Shown here one piece after another: positions 10,574-20,477 of a stretch of 64,000 nt of DNA. The position numbers and the translations under genes were made by a program. Below the pieces are notes generated by a model. That model searched no databases, was not told the DNA's origin, and worked only from the letters and a program-made list of their open reading frames with translations. Source of the stretch: Falciphora oryzae (taxonomy: Eukaryota > Ascomycota > Sordariomycetes > Magnaporthales > Magnaporthaceae); the NCBI GenBank assembly GCA_000733355.1, contig JNVV01000008.1, forward strand, positions 1 to 64,000, in the 5' to 3' direction. Numbering within the stretch: position 1 is the stretch's first letter; each line of letters begins with the position of its first letter.

Positions 10574-13500
10574 TCAAGCAGGGCCATGGGAAGCACCATT
10601 GGAGGAGGCAGTCGGTTTGGGCACGTAGTGCATGCTACACCGATGATCCGAGTTTGACCAGCTGCAGGGACGGTGTTCTAGTCAGTCAAGGTCTTGGTAC
10701 GCAGTTTCCGCTTTTCGCTCAAGTGGAACTCACATCTTGATCTTCCCGTCATCCCCGCCCGAGGCGAACATGCATGGGTCCGTTGGATTCCAACAAACAG
10801 CATTGCAGCGCGGCATATGAGCCTCCAGTTTAGAGACAAGATGGCCCGTTGCCTTGTGCCAGATGGCCAGCTTCCCGTCTGAGATTCAAACAGAGAGCAG
10901 TTAGTAATGTAGTGGGGCGCAATAAAGGGGGTGAGAATAAAATGTGCATACCTTCACTCCCACTAATCACGAAGCTCTCATTGGCACCGCCGAAGCCGTT
11001 CCGAATGATGAAATCGCCGCTAGTGCAGCCTGTGTACCTCTGAACCGGATTGCCCCGGGATACCAGGTCGTACAGCTGCACTACACCGTCCTGACTACTC
11101 ACGAGTAGGAGCCGTGAGTCCTGGCTGATGCTGATCGAAGTCGGGGGGATCTTGAGCTCCCACTCGTACTCGGGCTCCCGTGTCAGCATGTTGTAGATAT
11201 GGATCTTGGCCTGTTCGTCCTTGGCAACAAGCCAGTGCCCATCTACCGACATGACCAGGTCCTCTGTCCGGTGCTTGCGCGTGTACGTGTAGACGCACTC
11301 GCCCTCGAGGTTCCACTGGCAGAGCGGGCGCTCCTTATCAAAGGACCCGATTATCATCGTTTGGCCGTCCGCCGACCAGACACAGCTGCTGACTGGCTCG
11401 TTAAACCGCGGCAGCGTCTTGATGAGTAACCCAGTCTGGTAAATGTCGTTAGTAGGCCGATTCGTCAAGACAGGCCTGGACGAGCCCATTCGAAGGACTC
11501 GCGCCGAGGCGTTGTGCTGGCCTGGGAAGCGTCAGAAATCCGGACACTCACATCTGTGTCCCATATACGGGCAAATTTGTCCCTTCCACACGTGACCATC
11601 ATGGTGTCGTCCGGACTCCATGCAAAATTCCCCACGCCATTTTCGTGACCCTCCAGCTTGAGTCGCATCTCAAATGTCGAAACGTCCCAGAAAATGACCG
11701 AGCCGTCCGACCCTGAGCTCGCCAACTGTGTCCCGTCGTGCGAGAACCGGAGCTGCCATATTTCGCCTCTGCTTCGGTCAAGCTCCCTTACCACTTCGGT
11801 CGGGAATCGCGACTTCTCACAGTAGTGATCAGAGTAAAGTGTGGGCGAGCTGGCTGTCGTATGGTACAGACAGTTCAGTATCTGACCATCCTTCACCTGT
11901 TGCAACAGAACCGCAAGGCGGTGTTCAGGCAGCATGACGGCGGGTGAGATGCAGTCTAGAACATTCGGTCAGCAACGCATACGAGAATATCAGGTTCGGG
12001 TATCAAAAATGGGGGCGTCTTACGGGAAAGCTCGCTGAGCAGAATCTCCCTGGAGTGGCCATGGGCACCATCCCACTCAGCTTTGAGCTTCAGGTCCTCG
12101 GGTGATTGGCACATGAGAAGACTTGAGAGAAAGTGAAGTTTGGAAGTGTCCTGGTAGAGCGGCGTGAGCTCGTTACGCAGGACCGTAAGCGCGCGGGCTG
12201 TTTCCCGCTGTTCCAGAAGCTCCAGAAACTTTTGTTGCCTCAGCCAGAACCGCATGACGTTCCTGTCCGCCCCGGGCGCCAAGACAAGGCCATTCCCCTG
12301 GTGAGCTGGCTGCCCGTCGCCGCCAGACGACGTGGCCGCCGCAGCGCCAAACAAGAGTTGCTCCGCCTCGGACCACGAACCCCGGAGCACAGCGGAGCGG
12401 AACTCGGCCACGGTCTGGCCCTCAAGGCTGTAGCCGCTGTCTCGACTCACGCTCTCGGCGGCATCGTGGTAACCCATGTCGTCCAGCGCCTGGATCAGGA
12501 TGCGCGTGACCTCCTCCCGGTCGTGTCCAAAATACGTGCCGCCGCTGGGCGACCTGGCGACCTCCTTCCCGTTCTGCGACAACCCCGCCCCGCCGCCAGC
12601 GACCTCCTTGCGGGCGCCATTTGGGTGCCCGTCTGCTCTGGCCAGGCTTCTTGAGCCGTTGCGGGAGTTGCCGTTCGAGTTCGAGGTTCCATCACCGTCC
12701 GCCAGCATGCTGTCGCGTCGTCTGCGCTTCCCAAAGCGCCGCTCTGATACCGATCCTATGGGAGCAGAGGGGCCCGGAGCAGCGTCCGAGTCTAGGCTAT
12801 CGTCGAAATCTTGGTCGTCGTCCTCGAGATCGGAAGACTGCCTGCGTCTTCGTCCAAGTACCTGAGGTCCGGGTCGTGCAAGGGCCGACGGGTGCTGCTG
12901 CGCTTGTTCCGGGGGAGGATAGGGAGATGTCGTTCGCGGGTTTCGAGATTGTGACAGGTTGGCGGTGTCGGTTGGCGTGAGGGCGGGAGTCGAGGAGGAG
13001 GTCGCCGTGATGGAGGGCGTCGGGGCAGAGAAGTTTGTGCCAGAAGAAGGGTCGAGGGTCTGCGGGGTGGCTGGGTGGTCGGAGGCGTATGGGTTTATGG
13101 GGTAGTCTGGAGGGGGGTTTCGGTCTGCCACCTCGACTTCTTGCGTGCGGGGACGAGGCACCCGCAGAGGATCCAGGGTGGTGGCGGGAGGGGGAGGTGG
13201 GAGCGACAGCAGCAGCGGGCGCCGGGTCTGATAGCGAGGACAGAGCACGGCAGGCGGGAAGGCTGGCTTCTTGAGACGGAGGCGGGCCAGGCGGGCGGGA
13301 GCAGAGCGTGCAGCTGCAGACGTCCGTGGGGAGGGACTAGACGGTTGACGGGGGCCCCGACGTCTCGAGTCGGCTGGCGGTCATGGGGTCACCGGGCGCT
13401 CACGATGTGGAGTTGGCAGATGATGGCGGGTGGCGGAGGGTGTCGGCGCGCCTTGTGTTTGTCGGTCGTGTCGGAACAGACAGAGGCGGAGCCGAGGATG

Positions 13501-13613
13501 CGGGCGGGCGTTCTCTGAGGCGGTTCGCTGGCGTGCTCTCGCCTCGCAATGGAACGCCGGGGGACCGTTCGGCTGGAGAGCGATGCGTGGGAGGCGCAGA
13601 GGCTGGACTGCAT
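10574..13613 (-). CDS. GID7: WD40/LisH-CTLH protein, GID/CTLH E3 ligase subunit (Gid7/WDR26)
   Basis: Subunit of the GID/CTLH ubiquitin ligase, which degrades gluconeogenic enzymes and other targets. Secure exons: 12024-13227, 11552-11955, 10952-11435, 10734-10878 and 10574-10661, joined in frame by GT-AG introns. In order: a long disordered Pro/Ser/acidic/Arg N-terminus, a LisH-CTLH helical region, then WD repeats ending in GKIKIWS. The 3' intron ending at 11436 has a good CTAAC branch site. The start is not secure: the large first frame has no ATG until deep inside the disordered region and opens only on GTG. A consistent solution is an exon from an ATG at 13613 to 13404, with donor GTGAGC and acceptor TATCAG before 13227, phase 0, giving ~844 aa. 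An ATG farther upstream in the same frame (~13734) is also possible. Identity solid, 5' end tentative. Confidence 0.85.
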
Positions 13614-15231
13614 GCGCCGTGGAACTCTGTATTGGGGTGAGAATGTCTTGGAGAGATAGGACGTCAGAATGCTGAGGTTGGGTTCCGGTTGAGCACACCT
13701 GCAAGGTCGGGAGTGTGGAGCTCTAGCTTCAGCCATATCCCAGGCGCACTCCACTGCGGAGGCATCGGAAAACGAGGTACGTACCGAATGTCTACAGATA
13801 GGTGCAAGCGTTGGATGCACAGCACTCATGTTGAGCACAGGCCTTGCATTCCACCACGGGCCTTTGCTGGCTGGGGCCGCAGGATTGGAGGAAACGTGGT
13901 GAGATCACGGGTCACGTTGGGCCGGGAGTTGACGGGCCAAGAACTGACAGGTGCTCGTCACCACTCAGCGGCCACGTAGGACCCCCGTCAATGGGCAGGA
14001 GTCTCATCATTTCGGCGCGGCTAGAATTGTGCCCTGATTGAATGCAAGTCGACACCGATTGGAAGGATAAATCCTCTGCTTAGTATTTGGAGACAACCGT
14101 CGTGTCGCCGTGGCTGCATGCACAAAGGGACCATGCCCTTTGAGAGTTTGTCATTGACGCACTTTCCGCCGGCTTCCTTCCGAACTCCTATTCTTTTCCT
14201 ATCACAAACTGCTCCAGCCACAAGTTCAAAGCTTCTGTCGCTTAGCTATGCAAGTTCCAAGCCAACAAACTCCCAGGGGTGATCCTGTGCAGCAGGTCTG
14301 CTCCACGCCGCCCAGGGAAACACAGATGACATGCACACGGCAAAGACCCAGGCCAGCCCCATCGTGTTCTGCCAGAGGGATTCGCAAAAAGGTGTTACGC
14401 GTGGCACCTACGCGTGTGGGTGGCACCCAAGCGAAGCTTCCCGTTTCCAGAGTCTATTATTGTCCATCGATTGTTTGGTACGCCGTACATATTTCAGGTG
14501 CTGCCGGGCGGGCCAGACAGGTTCGTTTCACGAGTTTTCGGACGCTGAAACCGCGCGGGGGCCCTCATGCAGCTACCCTCAAAAGAAGGCGAGAGGGGCG
14601 GGCGCCGGGCCCTGATGGCACATGCCCGCTGGCCCACGATCGCGTGCTGGGATCCATTGGAAGGCTCTCGGCCACGCATTTATTGAACCTTCAGCGGGTG
14701 CGGTAAGTCGTGGGCTCCTTGGCTGGGGCACCTAATAAGCCATCCATGGAGACCCCTGATATTCCCGCTCGGCCACCTGAGACCAGGAGGGTACTTCTCG
14801 GAGCTCCGCCTGGTGCGGCTCAAACACGCCAGGAACCAGACTCTCTGCCGCTCGCCACAGTCCTTAGCACAGCGCATATTAATTACCAGCAGATCAACCT
14901 TGATGGCAAGCCGTGGCTGTTTGGCCGCTATCAGCGCAGTTCCCTCCGTCGATAAATTCGGTTTGCAGACTCACCGCCCAGCCCTATTTCCAGCCTCGGT
15001 TCCCGTTCCGACAGGAACCAGATTCGAGTTAGTGCCTCCTTCAGCTGGCATTGGATGGAGTCTCGGTGGTGGCTTTTGAGACAGCCAAACTGCCGGCCCG
15101 GCCACCCAGCCGCCTGGACCCCATTGCCCTCGGAGCGAATATCGGCCTAATACTGTGGGAAGAGGAAAGCGAGGCAGCACTTTACAGTCCACAAAGCAAA
15201 AACCAACCTGGACACAACAACAGGAAGAAAA
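13614..15231. other. Intergenic, 1.6 kb, between divergent genes
   Basis: Separates the divergent WD40 gene (minus) and NDR kinase gene (plus), so it probably holds both promoters and 5' UTRs. The overlapping short frames seen here (for example 14248-14706) lack domains and are rejected. Nothing else recognised. Confidence 0.45.
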
Positions 15232-16237
15232 ATGGGGGAGGAAATCCCGTTCCAGGCCGCTCCCGAACGCTGCTCGACGCCCTACGGCCCTCGCGCCCAC
15301 GCAAATAGAGAAAAGTGCAGCCAGCTGGCCACCGAGTTCTTCAAAAACGGCGTCACAAGAGCCCGAGAACGTCACCTGAGGTTTGTTGGCCCAGCCCTGC
15401 GCCGCTCCACCGCCTCCCCCGGTCTCGACGCTGCAGCTCCGATCCTTTTCCTTGCCCGCGAAAATTGAATAAATCGCCCACCCCACAGCCCACAGCGACA
15501 AGCGTGCACATGACTGCCCGCTCAGCGAGTGTTGATATTGACCTGGTGTGATGAGCACTACTATAGACAAGAACGGTTGAACCAGCAGCTAGCCCGTGCC
15601 AGCTCGGATGGGTCATCTCAGAAGCAGGCTCAGCTTTGGGTAAGGCAACCCTCAAGCAGCCCTGAATCCGGCCAGGAGGCCAGGTTCAGCCATAGGCTGT
15701 TCTGGGATCCCAGAGACTCTCAGAATAATCATTGCAGCAACGGCTCCTGCCCGTGATAATTACACATGTCGTAAAATTGCCAGGACTGACATTCTCCATA
15801 TATAACAAAGTCCAACGCGGGGAAGCTCGAGGCACAATACTTGCGCTTCCTGAGGACGCCCAATACGACCAATGACTATGATACCATCAAGCTCATCGGC
15901 AAGGGGGCCTTTGGGGAGGTGAAGCTGGTGCGGCGCAGGCAGACCGGCAAGGTCTACGCGCTCAAGTCCCTCCTCAAGAGCCAGACGGTCACGCAGCTGC
16001 AGGAGGCCCGCGTGCGCGCTGAGCGGGACATACTCGTCGAGTCCAACAGCCCCTGGGTGGTGAAGCTGTACATGACGTTCCAGGACGCGTCGTTCCTGTA
16101 CATGCTCATGGAGTTCCTCCCCGGCGGCGACCTGATGACGATCCTGATAAAGTACGAGGTCTTCACCGAGGACATCACGCGCTTCTACGTCGCCGAGATC
16201 ATCATGGCAATCGAGGCTGTTCACGACCTCGGCTTCA

Positions 16238-16269
<32 letters not shown>

Positions 16270-17185
16270 CTTGACCGCGGCGGCCACGTCAAGCTGACCG
16301 ACTTTGGCCTGTCGACGGGCTTCCGCAAGACGCACGACAGCAGCTACTACCGCCAGCTGCTCAAGTCCGCGGCCGCGGGCATGGCGGCCGAAGACGGCGG
16401 CGGCGACCAGAGCCCCCAGAGGCGCGAGTCGGTCAACCTGGACCAGATCAACATGACGGTCAGCAACCGCGGCCAGATCAACGAGTGGCGGCGCTCCCGC
16501 CGCGCCATGGCCTACTCGGCCGTCGGCACGCCCGACTATATCGCGCCCGAGCTCATCCGCGGCGCCGGCTACACGCGTTCCATCGACTGGTGGTCCTTAG
16601 GCGCCATCATGTATGAAAGCCTGATTGGGTGGGCGCCGTTCGCTTCCGAGGTGGCGCGCGACACCTACGTCAAGATTTCCAACTGGCCGCAGCACCTTTA
16701 CTTCCCTGACGACGTCCAGATGAGCCGCAGCGCCGAGAATCTTATACGGAGGTTCGTCGCCCTTTACTCTGAGATGGTCAACCGAGGATGGCAGCTCTGG
16801 GAGGTTCCCTAACTGACGAACAAATCAACACAGCCTCATGTGCGAGCCAGAAGACCGGCTCGGGCGGGAGAGCGCGGCCGAGATTAAGAAGCACCCCTTC
16901 TTCGCCGGCGTCGAGTTCGAGGGCCTGCGCCGGATAGCGGCCCCGTTCAAGCCCCACCTGACGTCTGAGACGGACACGGCACACTTCCCTTCCGAGGAGG
17001 AGCTCGCGCGCAACGCACTCCACATGGCCAGCGGCGGCGGCGGCGGCGCGCCCTCCACGGCTGCAGTAACAGGCACTGGCGACAGCGACCCATCTAGCGT
17101 CATTGCGGATGCGCCCGAGATGACGCTGCCTTTTATCGGGTACACATTCAAGCGGTTCGAGGACAATTTGGGAGGCATGCATTGA
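15232..17185 (+). CDS. NDR/LATS-family (COT-1-like) serine/threonine kinase
   Basis: AGC kinase of the NDR group, expected to work with a Mob protein in polarity and hyphal growth. Model: exons 15232-15380, 15567-15639, 15811-16751 and 16834-17185; 1515 nt, 504 aa, all phases consistent. The first two small exons carry the N-terminal regulatory helix that binds Mob (CSQLATEFFKNG, then RARERHLRQERL), joined to the GKLEAQYLRFLR linker typical of COT-1. The catalytic core has the glycine loop, K126, HRD with D220 and DFG at 238. The activation segment carries the NDR basic insert (RRSRRAMAYS, S310 before VGTPDY). The C-terminus ends in the hydrophobic motif FIGYTFKRF with T492. It is shorter than COT-1 (~600 aa) because the glutamine-rich N-terminus is missing, and the inter-lobe sequence diverges, so it is probably a paralogue rather than COT-1 itself. 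Acceptor at 15810 is weak (CAAAG). Confidence 0.9.
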
Positions 17186-18397
17186 GTGCGTCTCAGTTGC
17201 AGGATCAGGTTCGGCGCAGGGACGCCCTGCTGCTTGGTCGATTTCATTTCTTGTTGTCACCTTCCCATATCCGAGCTTTTTGTAGCAAGGAGGATTGAGG
17301 CCTTTTCCGAGCCAGCTGGACTCAGCCCTGAGAAGCACCTGCAGATAGATACCAGGGCTTGGGGGAAAAAAATGCATTTCATTGGAAAGGCAGTCGCCAT
17401 TCCGCTTGCGTTCGTGCTTCCCAACGCTTTTTAGCGCGATGTAGGGGATCGCATTAGCGCCGGCACTTCAAAGTTTGTGGCTCGACAGCCTGCCGACCTC
17501 ACAGCAGGCTCAACACGCGGTTAGCATGCCTTTGGAAAGTAACGAGTTTGTAAATAATTCGTGATTGCGTGAAGGGTACGCTGAGAGCTCGGGTGTTTTG
17601 ATACATTCGTCCAATGATTATTGGCAGGCACTGTTCTTTTTTCTTCGTGACGTCAAACAGAGTCAATTCGAAATGAGCCCCAAAAATGTGAAGTCCGAAG
17701 ACGTGCTGAATCCGAGGCCACCAACGAGAGGCCGCGATGGTGTAGCCTGAACCGGGCAGGGCAACTTGATCGCGGCCGGCATCTACGACACCCGACCCGA
17801 CCACTGGCCGTCAATCCCAGCCCCGGAAGGATCCATTTGTGAGGGACAGGAGGGGCTATGTTTAGGTGCCGCTTGCCAATCGAGAGCCTCCTTAGCCCAT
17901 CGTTGCGGGGATTGAAATCTCACGGCGCAGACGGAAGGATTGCGAGGACGGGGCTTGGTCAGCGCATCTCATGCAGGAGGCAACACCAAAAGTTTTGCCG
18001 CCACGCCTGCCAGGCAGCCACCTAACGGGACGGCGCCATCTGTGGGGGATTCTACAAGCCTCAAACTCGGCCCTGGTGCTTGGCAGGGCTGTGCGACCAC
18101 CGAGCCAGCCAGCCGGTAAGGCGGGAGTCACATAGATGATAGGTCTATTGGCAGGCATAATGGGCTGGATATAAGTCCATCTTTGCCCGCTCCGCCTAAG
18201 CGCTATTACTGCTCATGCTGTTGTTGACTCCCGTGTCGTCAATGGGCTGGTCTTTGGGTGATTCGAGGACCACCAAGAACAAGCCCCAATAAAGGAGAAA
18301 GCAAAAGAAGTGAGCGAAACAACGGTAGAGGGAAAAGAGCAGAGGAAGCAAGAGAAAGAACTCGCCCAGCCGCCGACACCCACAGAACCCCGCCAAG
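17186..18397. other. Intergenic, 1.2 kb
   Basis: Kinase 3' UTR on the left and the upstream region of the membrane-protein gene on the right. The last ~100 bases before 18398 are purine-rich. No gene, tRNA or clear repeat recognised. Confidence 0.5.
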
Positions 18398-19507
18398 ATG
18401 GCCGCGTGCGAGCTCAGCGCCTCGGGCTCGGCCTTCGGCACGTTCCTGAGCGCCTTCATCGGCTCCATCTTCAACGGCCTCTTCAACGGCTTCTACATCG
18501 CCTTCGTGACGGGCTGGATCGCCTGGCTCTCCGTGACACGCATCCTGGCCGCGGGCCTCTACGAGGCCTACCTGACGGCGACCAAGCCGCTGGGCCGGGA
18601 CGACTACACCTCCATCCACCTGCAGCCCCTGGTGCCCGATGCCTCGGCCGTCGACGACACCGAGTACCACGGCGCTACTGCCGCCCCGGCCCCGGCTTAT
18701 CTCCCCAACAACAACAACAACGGCTACAACACACCCCCGCAGCAGCACGGGGTGACGACCGACTACGAAGCCCCGCCGCCGTACCAGCCCGAGAAGCCGC
18801 AGGCCGACGCCATCACCAAAAACAAAACCGGCATGCTCCCGCGCATGCAGCCCCCGCAGCGCCTGACGCCCCAGAGCGAGGTCAACTGGAAGGGCTGGCT
18901 CGGCTGGGGCTGGAGCGCCTGCTACACGCCCGTCTCGCAGACCATCTGGGTCGCCGTCAACGCCTCCAACCCCAACAACGCCACCGTCAAGATCGTCCGC
19001 GCCCTCGCCATCGGCGTGTCCGCCCTGGGGCTCACCTTTGACACCAAGCGCCGCTACGCCGCCGCCCTGGCCCGCAAAACCGGCAAACCCTGGGTCGGCA
19101 CCTTATTCAACGCCTGGTCCGCCCTCGTCTGCATCCTGCTGGGCGCCGAGGCCCTCGCGCTGCTGGTCACGGGCGCCGCGCAGCTGATTTCCCGCGAGCA
19201 GCTTCCCATGTTCGTGCCCTTCGTCTACGTCTTCTTCACCTGCGTCTGGGCCTGGGTCAGCTGGAAGGTCCTGCCGCCCGTCGACGGCTCGCGGCCGGGC
19301 ATCAGCGTCGTCGCGGACGTGCTCATGGGCGCCCTTGCGGGCATCTTGGTCGCCGCGCCCGCGCTCGTGCTCTGGCGCGACCGCGTCTTTGACGAGCGCG
19401 TCGCGGGAATGATGGGCAAGCAGGTGCCGGGCGGGCTGGACCTCGGCGCGTACCTGCAGTGCCAGGGGTCGTCGGTGCTGGGCAAATTCGCGGCCGTGAT
19501 GCCTTGA
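18398..19507 (+). CDS. Integral membrane protein with a PPPY motif, function unknown
   Basis: Intronless, 369 aa, with a good initiation context (CCAAGATGGCC). I do not recognise a named family. A hydrophobic N-terminal region (about residues 10-55) is followed by a hydrophilic segment (about 65-170) with an Asn run and the motif APPPYQP. PPxY motifs commonly bind WW domains of Rsp5/NEDD4-type ubiquitin ligases. The C-terminal half has about four further hydrophobic segments, including LVCILLGAEALALLV and a Trp-rich segment around FVYVFFTCVWAWVSW. The last ~25 residues are polar. The layout suggests a multi-span plasma-membrane or endomembrane protein whose turnover or sorting might be set by ubiquitin, but that is inference only. 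Codon use is GC-rich like its neighbours. Confidence 0.85.
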   Translation: MAACELSASGSAFGTFLSAFIGSIFNGLFNGFYIAFVTGWIAWLSVTRILAAGLYEAYLTATKPLGRDDYTSIHLQPLVPDASAVDDTEYHGATAAPAPAYLPNNNNNGYNTPPQQHGVTTDYEAPPPYQPEKPQADAITKNKTGMLPRMQPPQRLTPQSEVNWKGWLGWGWSACYTPVSQTIWVAVNASNPNNATVKIVRALAIGVSALGLTFDTKRRYAAALARKTGKPWVGTLFNAWSALVCILLGAEALALLVTGAAQLISREQLPMFVPFVYVFFTCVWAWVSWKVLPPVDGSRPGISVVADVLMGALAGILVAAPALVLWRDRVFDERVAGMMGKQVPGGLDLGAYLQCQGSSVLGKFAAVMP

Positions 19508-20477
19508 GGGGGGCGTGAGTGTTTGTGCTTCCCTCGTGGGGCTTTCGTGGTCCGCGCATCATCAAGCTGGCGCGCGGGTATATACGTCATGTTGCTCGGC
19601 TGTTCTATTCGTAGGCATTTAAGTAGTAGTCCGCGTCATTTTGATACCCCTTTTACTTACCCGTCTTTTTTTCTTCACTTGTTCGAAGACACTTTCACTG
19701 TGGAGTCGAGTCATCAGTAGCATCCCTTTTCCAATGGCCATTAAACATCATCATGAGCCCGCGTTTGACTTGTCGACTGTCTTGAGCAGCCGATCAACAA
19801 TATCCCAGAAATCTAGAGGCGTATGGCAAGCAATTCTGAGGTTTGGCGGCTCGTCCACGACAAAAACGTTTGCATCTCTCGCTTGCACCATTGCTAAAAA
19901 AAAAGATACGTACATAAAGATACAAAAACAGGGGAAGACACAGGAACAAGGAAGACGCAGGAATAGGAAAAGATAAAGGAACAGAAAAAGATACTGGACA
20001 GGGGCGTCGTCTTTCTCGTTGCGAGCGAGGGCGGCAAAGCCGTTGTTGATCAGGATTGTACACACCAGGCAAGACACAACGTGTTGAACACAACCACGCT
20101 AGTGACATGGGTAGCGGCGCATGCCACCCTGCGGCGGCCGAGAAAACAAGAAAAAGACACAAAAAAAGGACACAAATCATACCATGACACGCAATCACCA
20201 GAAATGCCACGAATCTGATGCGCTTCCCGCGCCTGTTTCACGCAATACAGGTGAGGTGCGGCATCACAAGCGCGAGCACCAAGTAGGGGGGCGATACACT
20301 AGCCATGCACGATGAGGAGGGGCCATCCCGGCCCCTGAAAGTCTCACGACCTCAACAAAGTTTTATCTATGATCCAAGAAAATCGAATACTGCAAAAAAA
20401 AATAAAAAAAAAAAAAAAAAAAAGCTGCTCATAAAATAGACGTGATATTCGTTACACAGAGTTCCCTTCGCCCGGCC
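19508..20477. other. Intergenic, about 1 kb, between convergent genes
   Basis: Shared 3' side of two convergent genes. Contains a purine/CA-rich tract (about 19900-20000) built of GGAA/ACAGG words and a long A-run (about 20394-20423, interrupted once by T). No gene supported. Confidence 0.5.
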
